Source of the DNA: Pseudomonadota bacterium
GTDB taxonomy: Bacteria; Pseudomonadota; Alphaproteobacteria; Sphingomonadales; Sphingomonadaceae
DNA length: 58,931 nt
Direction of reading: 5' to 3'
Assembly: GCA_021847605.1 (NCBI GenBank)
Contig: JAJZQN010000025.1
Span: forward strand, 1 to 58,931
Positions 47,153 through 57,590 of this stretch are shown here, one piece after another (position 1 is the stretch's first letter; each line of letters begins with the position of its first letter). The notes under the pieces are model-generated. The model was not told the origin of the DNA. It was given only the letters and a program-made list of their open reading frames with translations, and searched no databases. The translations under genes were made by a program, and so were the position numbers.

Positions 47153-49948
47153 TCAGCCTTTCTTCTGGCGGCGGATTTCTTCACGAACGCTGTGACCCAG
47201 CGCGTCGGCAACGAGGGCGCCCTGTTCGGACACATGGCGCGACGCCAGACCCGTAGCGGGCGAGGCGGACGCCTTGCGACCGGCATAGCGGGCGCGCATC
47301 GGCGCCTTGCCAGCCTTTTCAAGAGCTTCCTCGATATAGGGTTCCACGAAGGACCATGCGCCATTGTTGCGCGGTTCTTCCTGACACCAGACCACTTCTT
47401 CAAGACTGGTCATGCGCTCGATGCGCGCAGCCAGAGCATCGGTGGCGAAGGGATAGATCTGTTCCATACGGACGATCTGAACATCCTTGTCCCCGGCGGC
47501 GTCGCGGGCGTCGGCCAGATCATAGAAGACCTTGCCCGAACACAGGACGAGACGCTTGGTTTCCTTGTCCGGCGCCGCATTCGGGTCAGACAGGATACGC
47601 TTGAAGTGGGTTTCGCCCAGGAAGTCCTCGGCCTTGCTCACCGCGCCCTTGTGTCGCAGCAGCGACTTGGGGGCCATGATGATCAGCGGCTTGCGGAACG
47701 GGCGCAGCATCTGACGACGCAGGGCGTGGAAATAATTCGCCGGGGTCGTGATGTTGGCGACCTGGATATTCCCTTCGGCGCAAAGCTGAAGATAGCGTTC
47801 CAGACGCGCCGAGCTATGTTCCGGCCCCTGCCCTTCATAGCCGTGCGGCAACAGGCAGACGAGGCCGTTGGAACGCAGCCACTTGGTTTCCGACGAGGCG
47901 ATATACTGGTCGAAGATGATCTGCGCGCCGTTGGCGAAATCGCCGAACTGCGCTTCCCAGATGACCAGGCTCTTCGGGTCAGCCAGAGCGAACCCATATT
48001 CGAAGCCCAGCACGCCATATTCGGACAGCGGCGAGTCCAGCACTTCGAAACGGCCATGCGGCACGGTGGAGAGCGGGATATATTTCTTTTCGCTATCCTG
48101 ATCGGTCCAGACCGCGTGACGCTGACTGAAAGTACCGCGACCCGAGTCCTGACCCGACAGGCGGACGCCATAGCCTTCCGACAGGAGCGAACCGAAGGCC
48201 AGAGCCTCACCCGTCGCCCAGTCGAAATTCTCGCCGGACTTGAACATCTCAGCCTTGGCATCCAGCACGCGCTTCAGCGTCTTGTGGACGTTGTGGCCTT
48301 CAGGAACGGTGGTCAGCGTCTTGCCCAGGCTGTCGAACAGCTTCTGGTTGATCGACGATTCCACGCTCTGACGCGCGGTTTCCGCATCGGCAGGCTTGTG
48401 CAGGCCCGACCAGCGACCGGCGAACCAGTCGGCCTTGTTGGACTTGTAGCTCTTGGCCGCTTCGAATTCGTCTTCCAGATGGCTGACAAACTCATCAGTG
48501 GCACCGGCGATGAACGCATCGTCCACGACGCCTTCGCTCTTCAGACGCGACGAGTAGATTTCCGAAACCGGCGGATGCTGGCGGATTTCCTTGTACATCA
48601 GCGGCTGAGTGAAGCCCGGCTCATCGCCTTCGTTATGGCCGAAGCGGCGATAGCACCACATATCGACCACGACGTCGCGATGGAATTTCTGGCGATATTC
48701 CATGGCCAGCTTCGTTGCGAAGGTCACGGCTTCGGGATCGTCGCCATTGACGTGCAGGATCGGCGCCTGAACACCCTTCGCCACGTCCGACGGATAGGGC
48801 GAGCCACGCGAGAATTGCGGGCTGGTGGTGAAACCGATCTGGTTGTTGATGATGAAGTGGACGCAGCCGCCGGTATTGTAGCCGGGGACGCCGGAGAAGC
48901 CGAGGCATTCCCACACGATGCCCTGACCCGCGAACGCCGCGTCGCCATGGATCAGCACGGGCAGAACCTGCTCATGCTTGCTCAGGTCGTCGCGGAAGGT
49001 CTGCTGCGCGCGGACCTTGCCCAGAACCACCGGATCGACGGTTTCAAGGTGCGAAGGGTTGGGAACCAGCGACATGTGAACCTTGACGCCGTCAAATTCA
49101 CGGTCGGTCGAAGTGCCGAGATGGTACTTCACGTCACCCGAACCGCCGACATCTTCGGGATTGGCGGTGCCGCCCGAAAATTCGTGGAAAATGACGCGGA
49201 AGCCCTTGGCCATGACGTTGGCGAGGACGTTCAGGCGGCCACGATGGGCCATGCCGAACACGATTTCACGCACGCCCGATGCGCCACCATATTTGATGAC
49301 CGCTTCGAGCGCGGGGATCATGGATTCGCCGCCGTCCAGACCAAAGCGCTTGGTACCGACATATTTGCGGCCCAGGAACTTTTCATATTGTTCGCCCTGG
49401 ATGACCTTCGACAGGATCGCCTTCTTGCCTTCGGGCGTGAAGTGGATTTCCTTGTCCTTGCCTTCCAGTCGCTCCTGAAGGAAACGGCGTTCCTCCACGT
49501 CGGCGATGTGCATATATTCGAGGCCGACATTGCCGCAATAATTGGCGCGCAGGATGGCGACGATTTCCGCCACCGTCGCATATTGCAGGCCCAGGCTGCC
49601 ACCCAGATAGACCTTTTTATTGAGGTCGGTCAGGCCATGATATTCCGGGGTAAGGTCCGCCGGCAGGTCACGCTTGGCCAGGCCCAGCGGATCGAGGTTG
49701 GCGGCCAGATGTCCGCGCACCCGATAGGTACGAATCAGCATCTGTACGCGAATGGCGTCATCGGCAGCAGCGGCCGCGTCGGCGTCCGAAACGGCCTTGC
49801 CCGCAGACTTGGCCGCGGCCTTCACCGCCACCTGCATCTGGGTGGGGTCCATTGCCCCGGTCAGGTCGTCGGTTTCGCTCAACGGCCAGTTATCGCGCTG
49901 CCAGCTTGGCCCGCGTTCGATCTCGAATTCCTGGTTCTCGTAACCCAT
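47153..49948 (-). CDS. sucA: 2-Oxoglutarate dehydrogenase E1 component
   Basis: This 931-residue thiamine diphosphate enzyme decarboxylates 2-oxoglutarate. It has [13 protein letters not shown], the ThDP block [13 protein letters not shown] with the conserved GD, and the C-terminal blocks [19 protein letters not shown] and [12 protein letters not shown]. The length is normal. Only this E1 is encoded in the cluster. Confidence 0.98.
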   Translation of the reverse strand: MGYENQEFEIERGPSWQRDNWPLSETDDLTGAMDPTQMQVAVKAAAKSAGKAVSDADAAAAADDAIRVQMLIRTYRVRGHLAANLDPLGLAKRDLPADLTPEYHGLTDLNKKVYLGGSLGLQYATVAEIVAILRANYCGNVGLEYMHIADVEERRFLQERLEGKDKEIHFTPEGKKAILSKVIQGEQYEKFLGRKYVGTKRFGLDGGESMIPALEAVIKYGGASGVREIVFGMAHRGRLNVLANVMAKGFRVIFHEFSGGTANPEDVGGSGDVKYHLGTSTDREFDGVKVHMSLVPNPSHLETVDPVVLGKVRAQQTFRDDLSKHEQVLPVLIHGDAAFAGQGIVWECLGFSGVPGYNTGGCVHFIINNQIGFTTSPQFSRGSPYPSDVAKGVQAPILHVNGDDPEAVTFATKLAMEYRQKFHRDVVVDMWCYRRFGHNEGDEPGFTQPLMYKEIRQHPPVSEIYSSRLKSEGVVDDAFIAGATDEFVSHLEDEFEAAKSYKSNKADWFAGRWSGLHKPADAETARQSVESSINQKLFDSLGKTLTTVPEGHNVHKTLKRVLDAKAEMFKSGENFDWATGEALAFGSLLSEGYGVRLSGQDSGRGTFSQRHAVWTDQDSEKKYIPLSTVPHGRFEVLDSPLSEYGVLGFEYGFALADPKSLVIWEAQFGDFANGAQIIFDQYIASSETKWLRSNGLVCLLPHGYEGQGPEHSSARLERYLQLCAEGNIQVANITTPANYFHALRRQMLRPFRKPLIIMAPKSLLRHKGAVSKAEDFLGETHFKRILSDPNAAPDKETKRLVLCSGKVFYDLADARDAAGDKDVQIVRMEQIYPFATDALAARIERMTSLEEVVWCQEEPRNNGAWSFVEPYIEEALEKAGKAPMRARYAGRKASASPATGLASRHVSEQGALVADALGHSVREEIRRQKKG

Positions 49949-49994
49949 GGTCTTGTCCCGTCCCAGCCGCGTGCAGTCGCGAAGGGGAAAATCA

Positions 49995-50018
49995 GTGGCC
50001 GGGGTGCAGCCCGGCCAC
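49995..50018 (-). other. Hairpin between sucD and sucA
   Basis: GTGGCCGGG (49995-50003) pairs with CCCGGCCAC (50010-50018). On the minus strand TGATTTTCCCC follows, so this could be a weak terminator that lowers sucA expression relative to sucD. Confidence 0.5.
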
Positions 50019-50034
50019 GCTTATTGTGTGCTGA

Positions 50035-50919
50035 TCAGCCCTTCAGCACTTCTACCAGCGTCGAGCCAAGCTCGGACGGGCTGGCAGCAACCTTGATACC
50101 GGCTGCCTCCATCGCCGCGATCTTGCTTTCCGCGTCACCCTTGCCACCCGACACGATTGCGCCGGCATGGCCCATGCGACGGCCCGGAGGCGCCGTACGG
50201 CCCGCGATGAAGCCGGCCATCGGCTTCTTGCGGCCACGCTTGGCTTCGTCGATCAGGAACTGAGCAGCCTGTTCTTCCGCATCGCCGCCGATTTCGCCGA
50301 TCATGATGATCGATTCGGTAGCGTCGTCGGCCAGGAACAGTTCCAGCACGTCGATGAAGTTGGTGCCGTTGACCGGATCGCCGCCGATGCCGACAGCCGT
50401 CGTCTGACCCAGGCCAGCGTTGGTGGTCTGGAACACGGCTTCATAGGTCAGCGTGCCGGAGCGCGACACGACGCCGACGCTGCCCTTCGAGAAGATCGAG
50501 CCGGGCATGATACCGATTTTGCATTCGCCGGGCGTCAGGACGCCGGGGCAGTTCGGGCCGATCAGGCGCGACTTCGAACCCGACAGGGCGCGCTTCACGC
50601 GGACCATGTCCAGAACCGGGATGCCTTCGGTGATCGCGACGATCAGCGGGATTTCGGCATCGATCGCTTCGAGGATCGAGTCGGCCGCGAATGGCGGCGG
50701 AACATAGATGACCGATGCGTCGGCGCCAGTCTTCGACTTGGCTTCGGCAACAGTGTCGTACATCGGCAAGCCGATGTGGGTCGTGCCGCCCTTCCCGGGG
50801 GTCACGCCGGCAACCATCTGGGTGCCGTAAGCAAGAGCCTGTTCGGTGTGGAAGGTACCGGTGGCTCCGGTCATACCCTGAGTAATGACCTTGGTGTTCT
50901 TGTTCACCAGAATGGACAT
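50035..50919 (-). CDS. sucD: Succinate-CoA ligase subunit alpha
   Basis: This 294-residue subunit carries the phosphohistidine loop ([15 protein letters not shown]) and the CoA-binding N terminus ([13 protein letters not shown]). It needs the beta subunit SucC, whose gene usually lies directly upstream; here only a 99-nt gap separates it from mdh. ATG 50919 follows AAGGGA. Confidence 0.96.
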   Translation of the reverse strand: MSILVNKNTKVITQGMTGATGTFHTEQALAYGTQMVAGVTPGKGGTTHIGLPMYDTVAEAKSKTGADASVIYVPPPFAADSILEAIDAEIPLIVAITEGIPVLDMVRVKRALSGSKSRLIGPNCPGVLTPGECKIGIMPGSIFSKGSVGVVSRSGTLTYEAVFQTTNAGLGQTTAVGIGGDPVNGTNFIDVLELFLADDATESIIMIGEIGGDAEEQAAQFLIDEAKRGRKKPMAGFIAGRTAPPGRRMGHAGAIVSGGKGDAESKIAAMEAAGIKVAASPSELGSTLVEVLKG

Positions 50920-50963
50920 AGGTGTCCCTTTATCTTCTGTGGACGTGGCACTTGGGTCTAAGT

Positions 50964-51012
50964 CGGATCGTCCCGGGCTGCGCACTTACCTGGGACGATC
51001 CGGTGCAGACTG
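50964..51012 (-). other. Hairpin between mdh and sucD
   Basis: CGGATCGTCCC (50964-50974) and GGGACGATCCG (51002-51012) form a perfect 11-bp stem around a 27-nt loop, in the place where sucC would normally be. No T-run follows on the minus strand. Confidence 0.6.
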
Positions 51013-51018
51013 TATGGA

Positions 51019-51987
<969 letters not shown>

Positions 51988-52075
51988 TCATCCTCCAAGT
52001 CATAAATATTGGAATTGCTGGCTCGCCTACGCCCATCCCACGGGGGTTTCAACCTATCAAAAGTCGGAAAGCCAA

Positions 52076-52105
52076 ATTATCTTTGCAATTCATTCGCAAT
52101 TGCAT
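52076..52105 (-). promoter_or_regulatory. Candidate mdh promoter
   Basis: On the minus strand GATAAT (52081-52076) lies 18 nt after ATGCAA (52105-52100). The -10 box is good, the -35 box weak. The predicted mdh leader is about 88 nt. The palindrome at 52084-52104 fills the spacer and most of the -35 box. Confidence 0.4.
52084..52104. promoter_or_regulatory. Perfect 7-7-7 palindrome, possible Fur/Mur-type operator
   Basis: TGCAATT (52084-52090) and AATTGCA (52098-52104) are exact inverted repeats around a 7-nt spacer CATTCGC. TGCAA-type half sites on an A+T-rich core are reminiscent of Fur/Mur-family boxes in alphaproteobacteria. It lies in the candidate mdh promoter and just before the possible small RNA at 52108-52221, so it could control either or both. 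Confidence 0.45.
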
Positions 52106-52107
52106 TA

Positions 52108-52221
52108 GAGCCGATTCACACCCTGTCGCTCCCGAGCTTCTACCCTGGCTCGCGAGCCTTCCCTGCAGCGGTATCCTGCCGGGTGCTTTCCAACACGAAA
52201 GCACCCGGCCTGTTTTTCTTT
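52108..52221 (+). ncRNA. Candidate small RNA (orphan terminator)
   Basis: A strong plus-strand terminator sits at 52178-52221 with no plus-strand gene for more than 8 kb upstream. The sequence before it is rich in C/T runs (CACACCCTGTCGCTCCC, CTTCTACCCTGG, CCTTCCCTG) and includes the palindrome GGCTCGCGAGCC, as in trans-acting small RNAs of this group. The 5' end is not defined: no convincing plus-strand -35 box is visible near the palindrome. Confidence 0.4.
52178..52221 (+). terminator. Strong rightward intrinsic terminator
   Basis: GCCGGGTGCTTTC (52178-52190) pairs perfectly with GAAAGCACCCGGC (52197-52209) around CAACAC and is followed by CTGTTTTTCTTT. There is no T-run on the minus side, so it is not the terminator of zapE. 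Confidence 0.9.
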
Positions 52222-52395
52222 ACAAAAATTGCGTTCAGATGAACGAAGCCGCATAAATGCGACGATGCGAGCCTGTGTTTCGGCGTTGCGAGCATGGCAA
52301 AGCCATGACGCAAATGCACTTAGGGCTTTTCCTTAACCATTTGTGGAATTGAGAGAATCCATTGGACAGGCATAACCCGCCGAGCGGCGACGCCG

Positions 52396-53508
52396 TTATT
52401 TCGGCCCGTGGCCCAGCACCAGATAATCGTCCGACTGCATTTCCATCAGGCGCGATACGGTCCGTTCGAATTCGAACGCCCCATCCCCTTCGGGATAGAG
52501 TCGCGCCGGTTCGGCATCGGCCGAGGCCAGCAATTTGACCTTATATTCGTAGAGCGAGTCGATCAGCGTGACGAAACGTGCGGCCTCGTTGCGCTTTTCC
52601 GGCCCCAACACGGGAATACCGACGATAATGACCGTATGATATTTGCGCGCGATCGCCAGATAGTCGGGGGCGCCCCGCGCCTCGACGCACAGGCGCTTGA
52701 AGGAAAAGACCGCCACGCCCTTCAGGCTTTTGGGCACATTCATGGTGCGCCCGCCCTGCACGACGATCTCTTCGGACGGCACCTTCGCGCGATCCTCAAC
52801 CGAGAAGTCGGTCAGGCGAAAGAAAGCCTCCGACAGAGCCTTGGTCGCTTCGGGACCATTGGGGCAATGCCATAGCTGCGCATCGCCCAGACGGTCCCGC
52901 CTATAGTCGACCGGCCCATTAAGCGTCATGACGTCCAGTTTCGCCTTGATCAGGTCGATGAAGGGCAGAAAAAGCTGACGATTGAGGCCGTTCTTGTAGA
53001 GTTCGTCCGGCTCGCGGTTCGACGTGGTGACGATCGTCACCCGCTTTTCCAGCAAGCCGGTGAAGAGACGCGACATGATGGCCGCGTCAGCCATGTTGTT
53101 GACGACCATCTCGTCGAAACAGAGCAGACGCGCCTCGTCCGCCAGCGACTCGACCACCGGCGGGATCGGATCGCCCGACTCGGACTTGCGCGCTTCGGCC
53201 AGCCGCGCATGCACGTCGAGCATGAATTCGTGGAAATGGGCGCGCTTCTTGCGCTGGACCTTCACCGTGTCGAAGAACAGGTCCATCAGCATCGATTTGC
53301 CGCGCCCTACCCCGCCCCACATGTAAAGGCCGCGCGGCGGCTCCGGCGCCTTGCGCAACAGTTTCCACAAGGTGGAACCGCGCGCCGGCGTCGATTCTAG
53401 TTCCTGCTGCAAGGAATCGAGTCGCACCGCGGCGGCGCGCTGGTCCGGGTCCGGGCGTAATTCACCGGCCTGAATCAACGCATCATAACGGGCGATAACG
53501 CTGGTCAC
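52396..53508 (-). CDS. zapE: Cell division protein ZapE (AFG1-like ATPase)
   Basis: This 370-residue AAA-type ATPase has the Walker A loop WGGVGRGKSMLMDLFF, the Walker B FDEMVVNN and the arginine-containing TSNREPDELYKNGLNR. ZapE acts at the division ring, and its mitochondrial relative AFG1/LACE1 handles unfolded respiratory-chain proteins. The start is GTG overlapping the thioesterase stop as GTGA; the longer upstream frame is not supported. It lies between sdhB and mdh, a common alphaproteobacterial neighbourhood. Confidence 0.92.
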   Translation of the reverse strand: MTSVIARYDALIQAGELRPDPDQRAAAVRLDSLQQELESTPARGSTLWKLLRKAPEPPRGLYMWGGVGRGKSMLMDLFFDTVKVQRKKRAHFHEFMLDVHARLAEARKSESGDPIPPVVESLADEARLLCFDEMVVNNMADAAIMSRLFTGLLEKRVTIVTTSNREPDELYKNGLNRQLFLPFIDLIKAKLDVMTLNGPVDYRRDRLGDAQLWHCPNGPEATKALSEAFFRLTDFSVEDRAKVPSEEIVVQGGRTMNVPKSLKGVAVFSFKRLCVEARGAPDYLAIARKYHTVIIVGIPVLGPEKRNEAARFVTLIDSLYEYKVKLLASADAEPARLYPEGDGAFEFERTVSRLMEMQSDDYLVLGHGPK

Positions 53509-53966
53509 TTGGGGCTGGGCGCCTTGCGAACGGTGGCGGTGGAGGCGGCAACAGCCTGCCCATCCTGCTTGATCAGCATGCGCAGAAAGAAGAGTCGGCC
53601 GGTTTCCCGCAGGACTTCGACTTCGGCGAACAGGTCGGGACCGACCTTGCCCGCACCCAGATATTGCATGCTGAGGTCGATGGTGACGCCATTGATCTGC
53701 GATTGATGGCCCATGGCCCACAAGCCGCCAAAATAGGCATGGTCGGCAAAGGCGGCAAGAAAGCCGCCATGCAGCGTATCGAGACGGTTGCGGTGGCTGG
53801 ATCGCGTCTCCAGCCCGACCGTCGCCTTCGTCGCGCTTTCGCCGCGCATGTAACCGCGACCGATCGCCTGAAGAAAGGTGTCAGGATGCGGGTCGGACCA
53901 TGCAGCCCAGCCCGCCCATTTCCCTTCGGTCAGCGGTTTCCCGCCCGCAACGCCGTCGCTGGTCAA
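53505..53966 (-). CDS. PaaI-family acyl-CoA thioesterase
   Basis: This 153-residue hotdog-fold protein has the motif LDTLHGGFLAAFADHAYFG and the family patterns VTIDLSMQYLG and EVLRETGRLFFLRM. PaaI-type enzymes cleave acyl-CoA thioesters. The start is TTG, 2 nt after the sdhB stop, and the stop overlaps zapE, so it is translated as part of this operon. The substrate is unknown. Confidence 0.85.
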   Translation of the reverse strand: MTSDGVAGGKPLTEGKWAGWAAWSDPHPDTFLQAIGRGYMRGESATKATVGLETRSSHRNRLDTLHGGFLAAFADHAYFGGLWAMGHQSQINGVTIDLSMQYLGAGKVGPDLFAEVEVLRETGRLFFLRMLIKQDGQAVAASTATVRKAPSPK

Positions 53967-53968
53967 GA

Positions 53969-54757
53969 TCAGAGCTGCCGCTCGACCATCATCTTCTTGG
54001 TTTCGGCGATCGCCTTGGCCGGGCTGAGACCCTTGGGGCAGACGTTCGCGCAGTTCATGATGGTGTGGCAGCGATAGAGGCGGAAGGGATCTTCCAGCTC
54101 GTCAAGGCGCTCGCCGGTATATTCGTCGCGGCTGTCCGCCAGCCAGCGATAGGCCTGAAGCAGGATTGCCGGGCCAAGGAACTTGTCGCTGTTCCACCAG
54201 TAACTGGGGCAGCTGGTCGAGCAGCAGGCGCACAGGATGCACTCATAAAGACCGTCCAGCTTTTCGCGGTCGGCGGGCGACTGGAGCCGTTCCTTGCCGC
54301 TGGGCGCCGGGCTGACGGTTTGCAGCCAGGGCTTGATGCTGTTGTACTGGGCGTAGAAGTGGGTGAAGTCCGGCACCAGATCCTTGATGACGTCCATGTG
54401 CGGCAGCGGCGTGATACGCACTTCCTTACCGGCGCATTCGTCAATCGCGGTGGTGCAGGCCAGACCGTTCTTGCCATTCATGTTCATCGAACAGGAACCG
54501 CAAATGCCCTCACGGCAGGAACGGCGGAAGGTCAGCGAGGGATCATATTCATTCTTGATCTTCAGCAGCGCGTCCAGAACCATCGGGCCGCAATTGTCGA
54601 GATCGATCTGGAACGTGTCGTAACGCGGGTTCTCACCAGAGTCGGGATCGTAGCGATACACCTTGAAATTGCGCACATTGGTCGCACCGTCCGGCGCGGG
54701 GTGGGTCGTACCCTTGCCGCTGATCTTGCTGTTCTTGGGCAACGCAAATTCGGCCAT
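53969..54757 (-). CDS. sdhB: Succinate dehydrogenase iron-sulphur subunit
   Basis: This 262-residue protein is the electron-transfer subunit of complex II. The [2Fe-2S] cysteines are in CREGICGSC followed by LAC; the [4Fe-4S] and [3Fe-4S] sites use [15 protein letters not shown] and [14 protein letters not shown]. The flavoprotein and anchor genes usually directly upstream are not there; the next gene on that side is divergent. ATG 54757 is chosen as the family N terminus ([12 protein letters not shown]). Confidence 0.97.
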   Translation of the reverse strand: MAEFALPKNSKISGKGTTHPAPDGATNVRNFKVYRYDPDSGENPRYDTFQIDLDNCGPMVLDALLKIKNEYDPSLTFRRSCREGICGSCSMNMNGKNGLACTTAIDECAGKEVRITPLPHMDVIKDLVPDFTHFYAQYNSIKPWLQTVSPAPSGKERLQSPADREKLDGLYECILCACCSTSCPSYWWNSDKFLGPAILLQAYRWLADSRDEYTGERLDELEDPFRLYRCHTIMNCANVCPKGLSPAKAIAETKKMMVERQL

Positions 54758-54917
54758 CGCTCGTCGAGCCCCTTTTGGTAGTCTGTCCGTTTGGTGGCCC
54801 GCATAACAAAAAATCCGCAAAGGTCCAGCACCTACGATAGGGCGATATGGGTTCGCCCCCTTGCATGGGTGATGGAAAGACCGCTAGGCGACCACACCCG
54901 ACATAGCCGGACAGTCC

Positions 54918-55985
54918 ATGGACATAGCCTTTCTAGCCATCGCAGAAGCGCAGCAACTCTATCATTGGCTGCCCGCCGCGCTTGAACTGTCGCGGCGTGA
55001 CGATGTCCATGTGCATGTCCTTTCCCCGTCGGAGAAAATTCTCGATCTGGTCGCCGGCTATGATCGTGAGGCACGGCTGAACCGCATCCGCCTGCGTCGG
55101 TTTGCGCGAAAAGCCGACTCGCTGTTCCGTCAGCCGTCCCGCCTCGCCACGCTGATCGGCAATTATGATGTGATCGCGCGATTCCCTCTGCTGGTGGCGA
55201 CCGAAATATCGACGGCGTGGCTGCGCCGGGTGCCGGGCTTTTCTTCACGCCTTGTCCTGATCAAACATGGGGCCGGCGACCGGGAGGGCGGATATAAGAA
55301 ACGCCATGCCGATTTCGACCTGACGCTGGTGGCGGGCGAAAAAGACCGACGCCGCATGATTGATCGCGGCCTGTGTGCGGCGGATGCGGTAAAAGTCGGC
55401 GGCTATCCCAAGTTCGAATTGAAAGCCGCGCCGCAGCGCTTTTTCCCGGACGACAAACCGCTGCTGCTCTACAATCCGCATTTCGATCCGCAGCTATCCT
55501 CCTGGATCAACCATGGACCGGCAATATTGGCGACGCTGGAGGCGCTGGAAGGATGGAATGTCATCATCGCTCCCCACAGCAAGCTGGCGCAGCGCGTGCC
55601 GCCTATTCATAGCGACGCACCTCACATCATGGTCGATATGGGCAGCCGCCGGTCGATCGACATGAGCTATACGATGAGCGCCGACATATATCTGGGCGAC
55701 GTGTCCAGTCAGGTCTATGAATATCTCATCCGGCCGCGCCCCTGCATCTTCCTCAATCTCGACCGCCGCCCCTGCGACGGAGACGCCTATGCCCATTGGC
55801 GGCTGGGGCAGGTGATCGACCATATCGACGCCCTGCCCGGCGCGCTGGGGCAGGCAGGCCACTTGCAACCGGGCTTCGTTGCTGCTCAGGAAGCGGCGAT
55901 GCGCGATTCCATCGATCTTTCCCCTGTGCCCGCCTCCGTGCGTCAGGCCGACATCCTCCTCGATTTTGCCAAGAGCCAGTCATGA
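54918..55985 (+). CDS. CDP-glycerol glycerophosphotransferase-like (GT-B) protein
   Basis: This 355-residue protein resembles the TagF-type glycerophosphotransferase/GT-B fold. The N-terminal half has a Rossmann-like pattern (MDIAFLAIAEAQQLYHWLPA, KHGAGDREGGY). The C-terminal half contains YNPHFDPQLSSW, IAPHSKL and the ending DMGSRRSIDMSYTMSADIYLGDVSSQVYEYL, like the PH and D-S-S blocks of that family. It could transfer a phospho-alcohol from a CDP donor. It is the first gene of a three-gene operon and overlaps the next gene by 4 nt. Confidence 0.78.
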   Translation: MDIAFLAIAEAQQLYHWLPAALELSRRDDVHVHVLSPSEKILDLVAGYDREARLNRIRLRRFARKADSLFRQPSRLATLIGNYDVIARFPLLVATEISTAWLRRVPGFSSRLVLIKHGAGDREGGYKKRHADFDLTLVAGEKDRRRMIDRGLCAADAVKVGGYPKFELKAAPQRFFPDDKPLLLYNPHFDPQLSSWINHGPAILATLEALEGWNVIIAPHSKLAQRVPPIHSDAPHIMVDMGSRRSIDMSYTMSADIYLGDVSSQVYEYLIRPRPCIFLNLDRRPCDGDAYAHWRLGQVIDHIDALPGALGQAGHLQPGFVAAQEAAMRDSIDLSPVPASVRQADILLDFAKSQS

Positions 55986-57079
55986 CCCAGCTTCTTTCGA
56001 CAACCATCGGCCCGGTCCGCCTGATCGGCCATAACGATACGCCGATCTGGGGTATGTCGATCGCCGAACGGTGCCGCCGCATGGCCGACAATTCGGCAAA
56101 AAATGGCAGCGCGCTGGCGCCGGGGCATGAGTTGATCTTCAACCTGACCTATGCCTTTGACCCGTTGCTGCTGCGGCTGGTGCTGGAGACGCCCGGCACG
56201 ATCTTCATGTGGGGCGACGCGCCGATCGTAGGACAGATTCCGGTCGACAGCGATCCGGCACAGGCGCCGTTCATCATCGACCTGTCGGATGGCCGCACCC
56301 TGTACAACCGCCAGTTGCGCAAGCTGGAGCAGCCCTTCGTGCGGGAGCTTACGCCATCGACCCGGCGCGAGATTGAGCGGCGCAGCTATTTCGGCGCCTA
56401 TAAGGGCGTGACCGACCTGCTGACCAAATATCTGTGGCCCGAACTGGCGCTGATCCTGACGCGCATTGCCGCCCAGTTAAAAATGACGCCCAACATGGTG
56501 TCGGTGATCGGCGTGACATTATGCCTGATCGCCACATTCCTGTTCGCCAAGGGCATGTTCTGGACCGGATTTCTGTGCGGATTCATCTTCATGGTGCTGG
56601 ATACGGTGGACGGAAAACTTGCCCGTTGCACCATCACATCGTCCAAATGGGGCAATGTGATCGACCATGGCGTCGACCTGGTCCATCCGCCCTTCTGGTG
56701 GTATTTCTGGGGAACGGGCCTTATCACATGGGGCATGGGCCTGTCGGGCGGCACCTTCACCTTCATCATGACGGCGGTGATCGTCGGCTACGTGCTGCAA
56801 CGACTGATCGAGGGCATGTTCCTGAAGGATTTCAAGATGGACATTCATGTCTGGCAGAAATTCGACAGCCAGTTTCGCCTGATCACCGCACGGCGCAACC
56901 CGAACATGGTCATCCTGTTCGTCGCTCTGCTCTTTGGCCGGCCTGACATCGGCCTGATCGCGCTGGCGTGGTGGACCATCATCTCTCTGGTCGTGCATGC
57001 GGTGCGGCTGGCACAGGCCTATGCCGTCAAACGATCCGGCCAGCCGATCACAAGCTGGATGGAAGTGGCCGCGCCATGA
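55982..57079 (+). CDS. Two-domain CDP-alcohol phosphotransferase
   Basis: This 365-residue protein has a soluble N-terminal part (about 1-130, with WGDAPIVGQIPVDSDPAQAP) that may be a degenerate or unusual nucleotidyltransferase. The C-terminal membrane domain carries the full CDP-alcohol phosphotransferase motif D207xxD210G211xxA214R215 ... G224xxxD228xxxD232. About six hydrophobic segments follow. It should join a CDP-activated alcohol to an acceptor alcohol; neither is known. The start overlaps the upstream gene as ATGA, and the stop overlaps the next gene as ATGA. Confidence 0.85.
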   Translation: MTQLLSTTIGPVRLIGHNDTPIWGMSIAERCRRMADNSAKNGSALAPGHELIFNLTYAFDPLLLRLVLETPGTIFMWGDAPIVGQIPVDSDPAQAPFIIDLSDGRTLYNRQLRKLEQPFVRELTPSTRREIERRSYFGAYKGVTDLLTKYLWPELALILTRIAAQLKMTPNMVSVIGVTLCLIATFLFAKGMFWTGFLCGFIFMVLDTVDGKLARCTITSSKWGNVIDHGVDLVHPPFWWYFWGTGLITWGMGLSGGTFTFIMTAVIVGYVLQRLIEGMFLKDFKMDIHVWQKFDSQFRLITARRNPNMVILFVALLFGRPDIGLIALAWWTIISLVVHAVRLAQAYAVKRSGQPITSWMEVAAP

Positions 57080-57507
57080 ACGCAACGATCGAGAAGTTCG
57101 GATGGCCCGCGACGATGATCGCGGAATATGAGCATTGGGTCGTCCTGCTACGCCCGGCGCAACCGACGCTGGGATCGCTGATCCTCGCCGCAAAAAGTGA
57201 CGCGACGGCCTTTGGCGATCTGCCTGCCCCGGCCCATGCCGAACTCAAGATCGTGACCACCGCCATCGAAACGGCCCTGACTCAGGCTGTCCGCTATCAG
57301 AAGATCAACTATCTGATGCTGATGATGGTCGACCCGCATGTGCATTTTCATGTCATCCCCCGATATGAGGGCGCGCGGGATGGCGAAGGATTGAGCATCA
57401 CAGATGCCGGCTGGCCGGGCCAGCCCGACCTGAGCCAGGCCACCAAGCCGGACGCTACGCAGCAAGCCGCGCTGGTCCGCTGGCTCCAGCCACTCTTCCG
57501 CCCATAG
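57076..57507 (+). CDS. HIT-family nucleotide-binding protein
   Basis: This 143-residue protein has the histidine triad H88-V-H90-F-H92 in DPHVHFHVIPRYEG. HIT proteins cut or transfer nucleotide phosphate bonds (for example dinucleoside polyphosphates or nucleotidyl-alcohols). It starts in ATGA overlap with the CDP-alcohol phosphotransferase gene, so it may act on a CDP- or NDP-linked intermediate of that pathway. Confidence 0.88.
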   Translation: MNATIEKFGWPATMIAEYEHWVVLLRPAQPTLGSLILAAKSDATAFGDLPAPAHAELKIVTTAIETALTQAVRYQKINYLMLMMVDPHVHFHVIPRYEGARDGEGLSITDAGWPGQPDLSQATKPDATQQAALVRWLQPLFRP

Positions 57508-57590
57508 GCTTTTAAGGTGATAGCTTGTCAGCCCCGCCAAAAGCCGCCAAGCATCGGGTTAAAGCTATAATCGATGAGGATGATCCGCGA

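Noticed and set aside
47192..50263. A very long open frame (over 1000 codons) on the plus strand opposite sucA and sucD
   Set aside because: It mirrors the codon structure of the true genes in high G+C DNA, has no recognisable domain and crosses several gene boundaries.
52009..52242. A 77-codon plus-strand frame over the orphan terminator
   Set aside because: It runs through the terminator stem and T-run, lacks a good ribosome site and has no protein features, so a non-coding RNA is the better reading.
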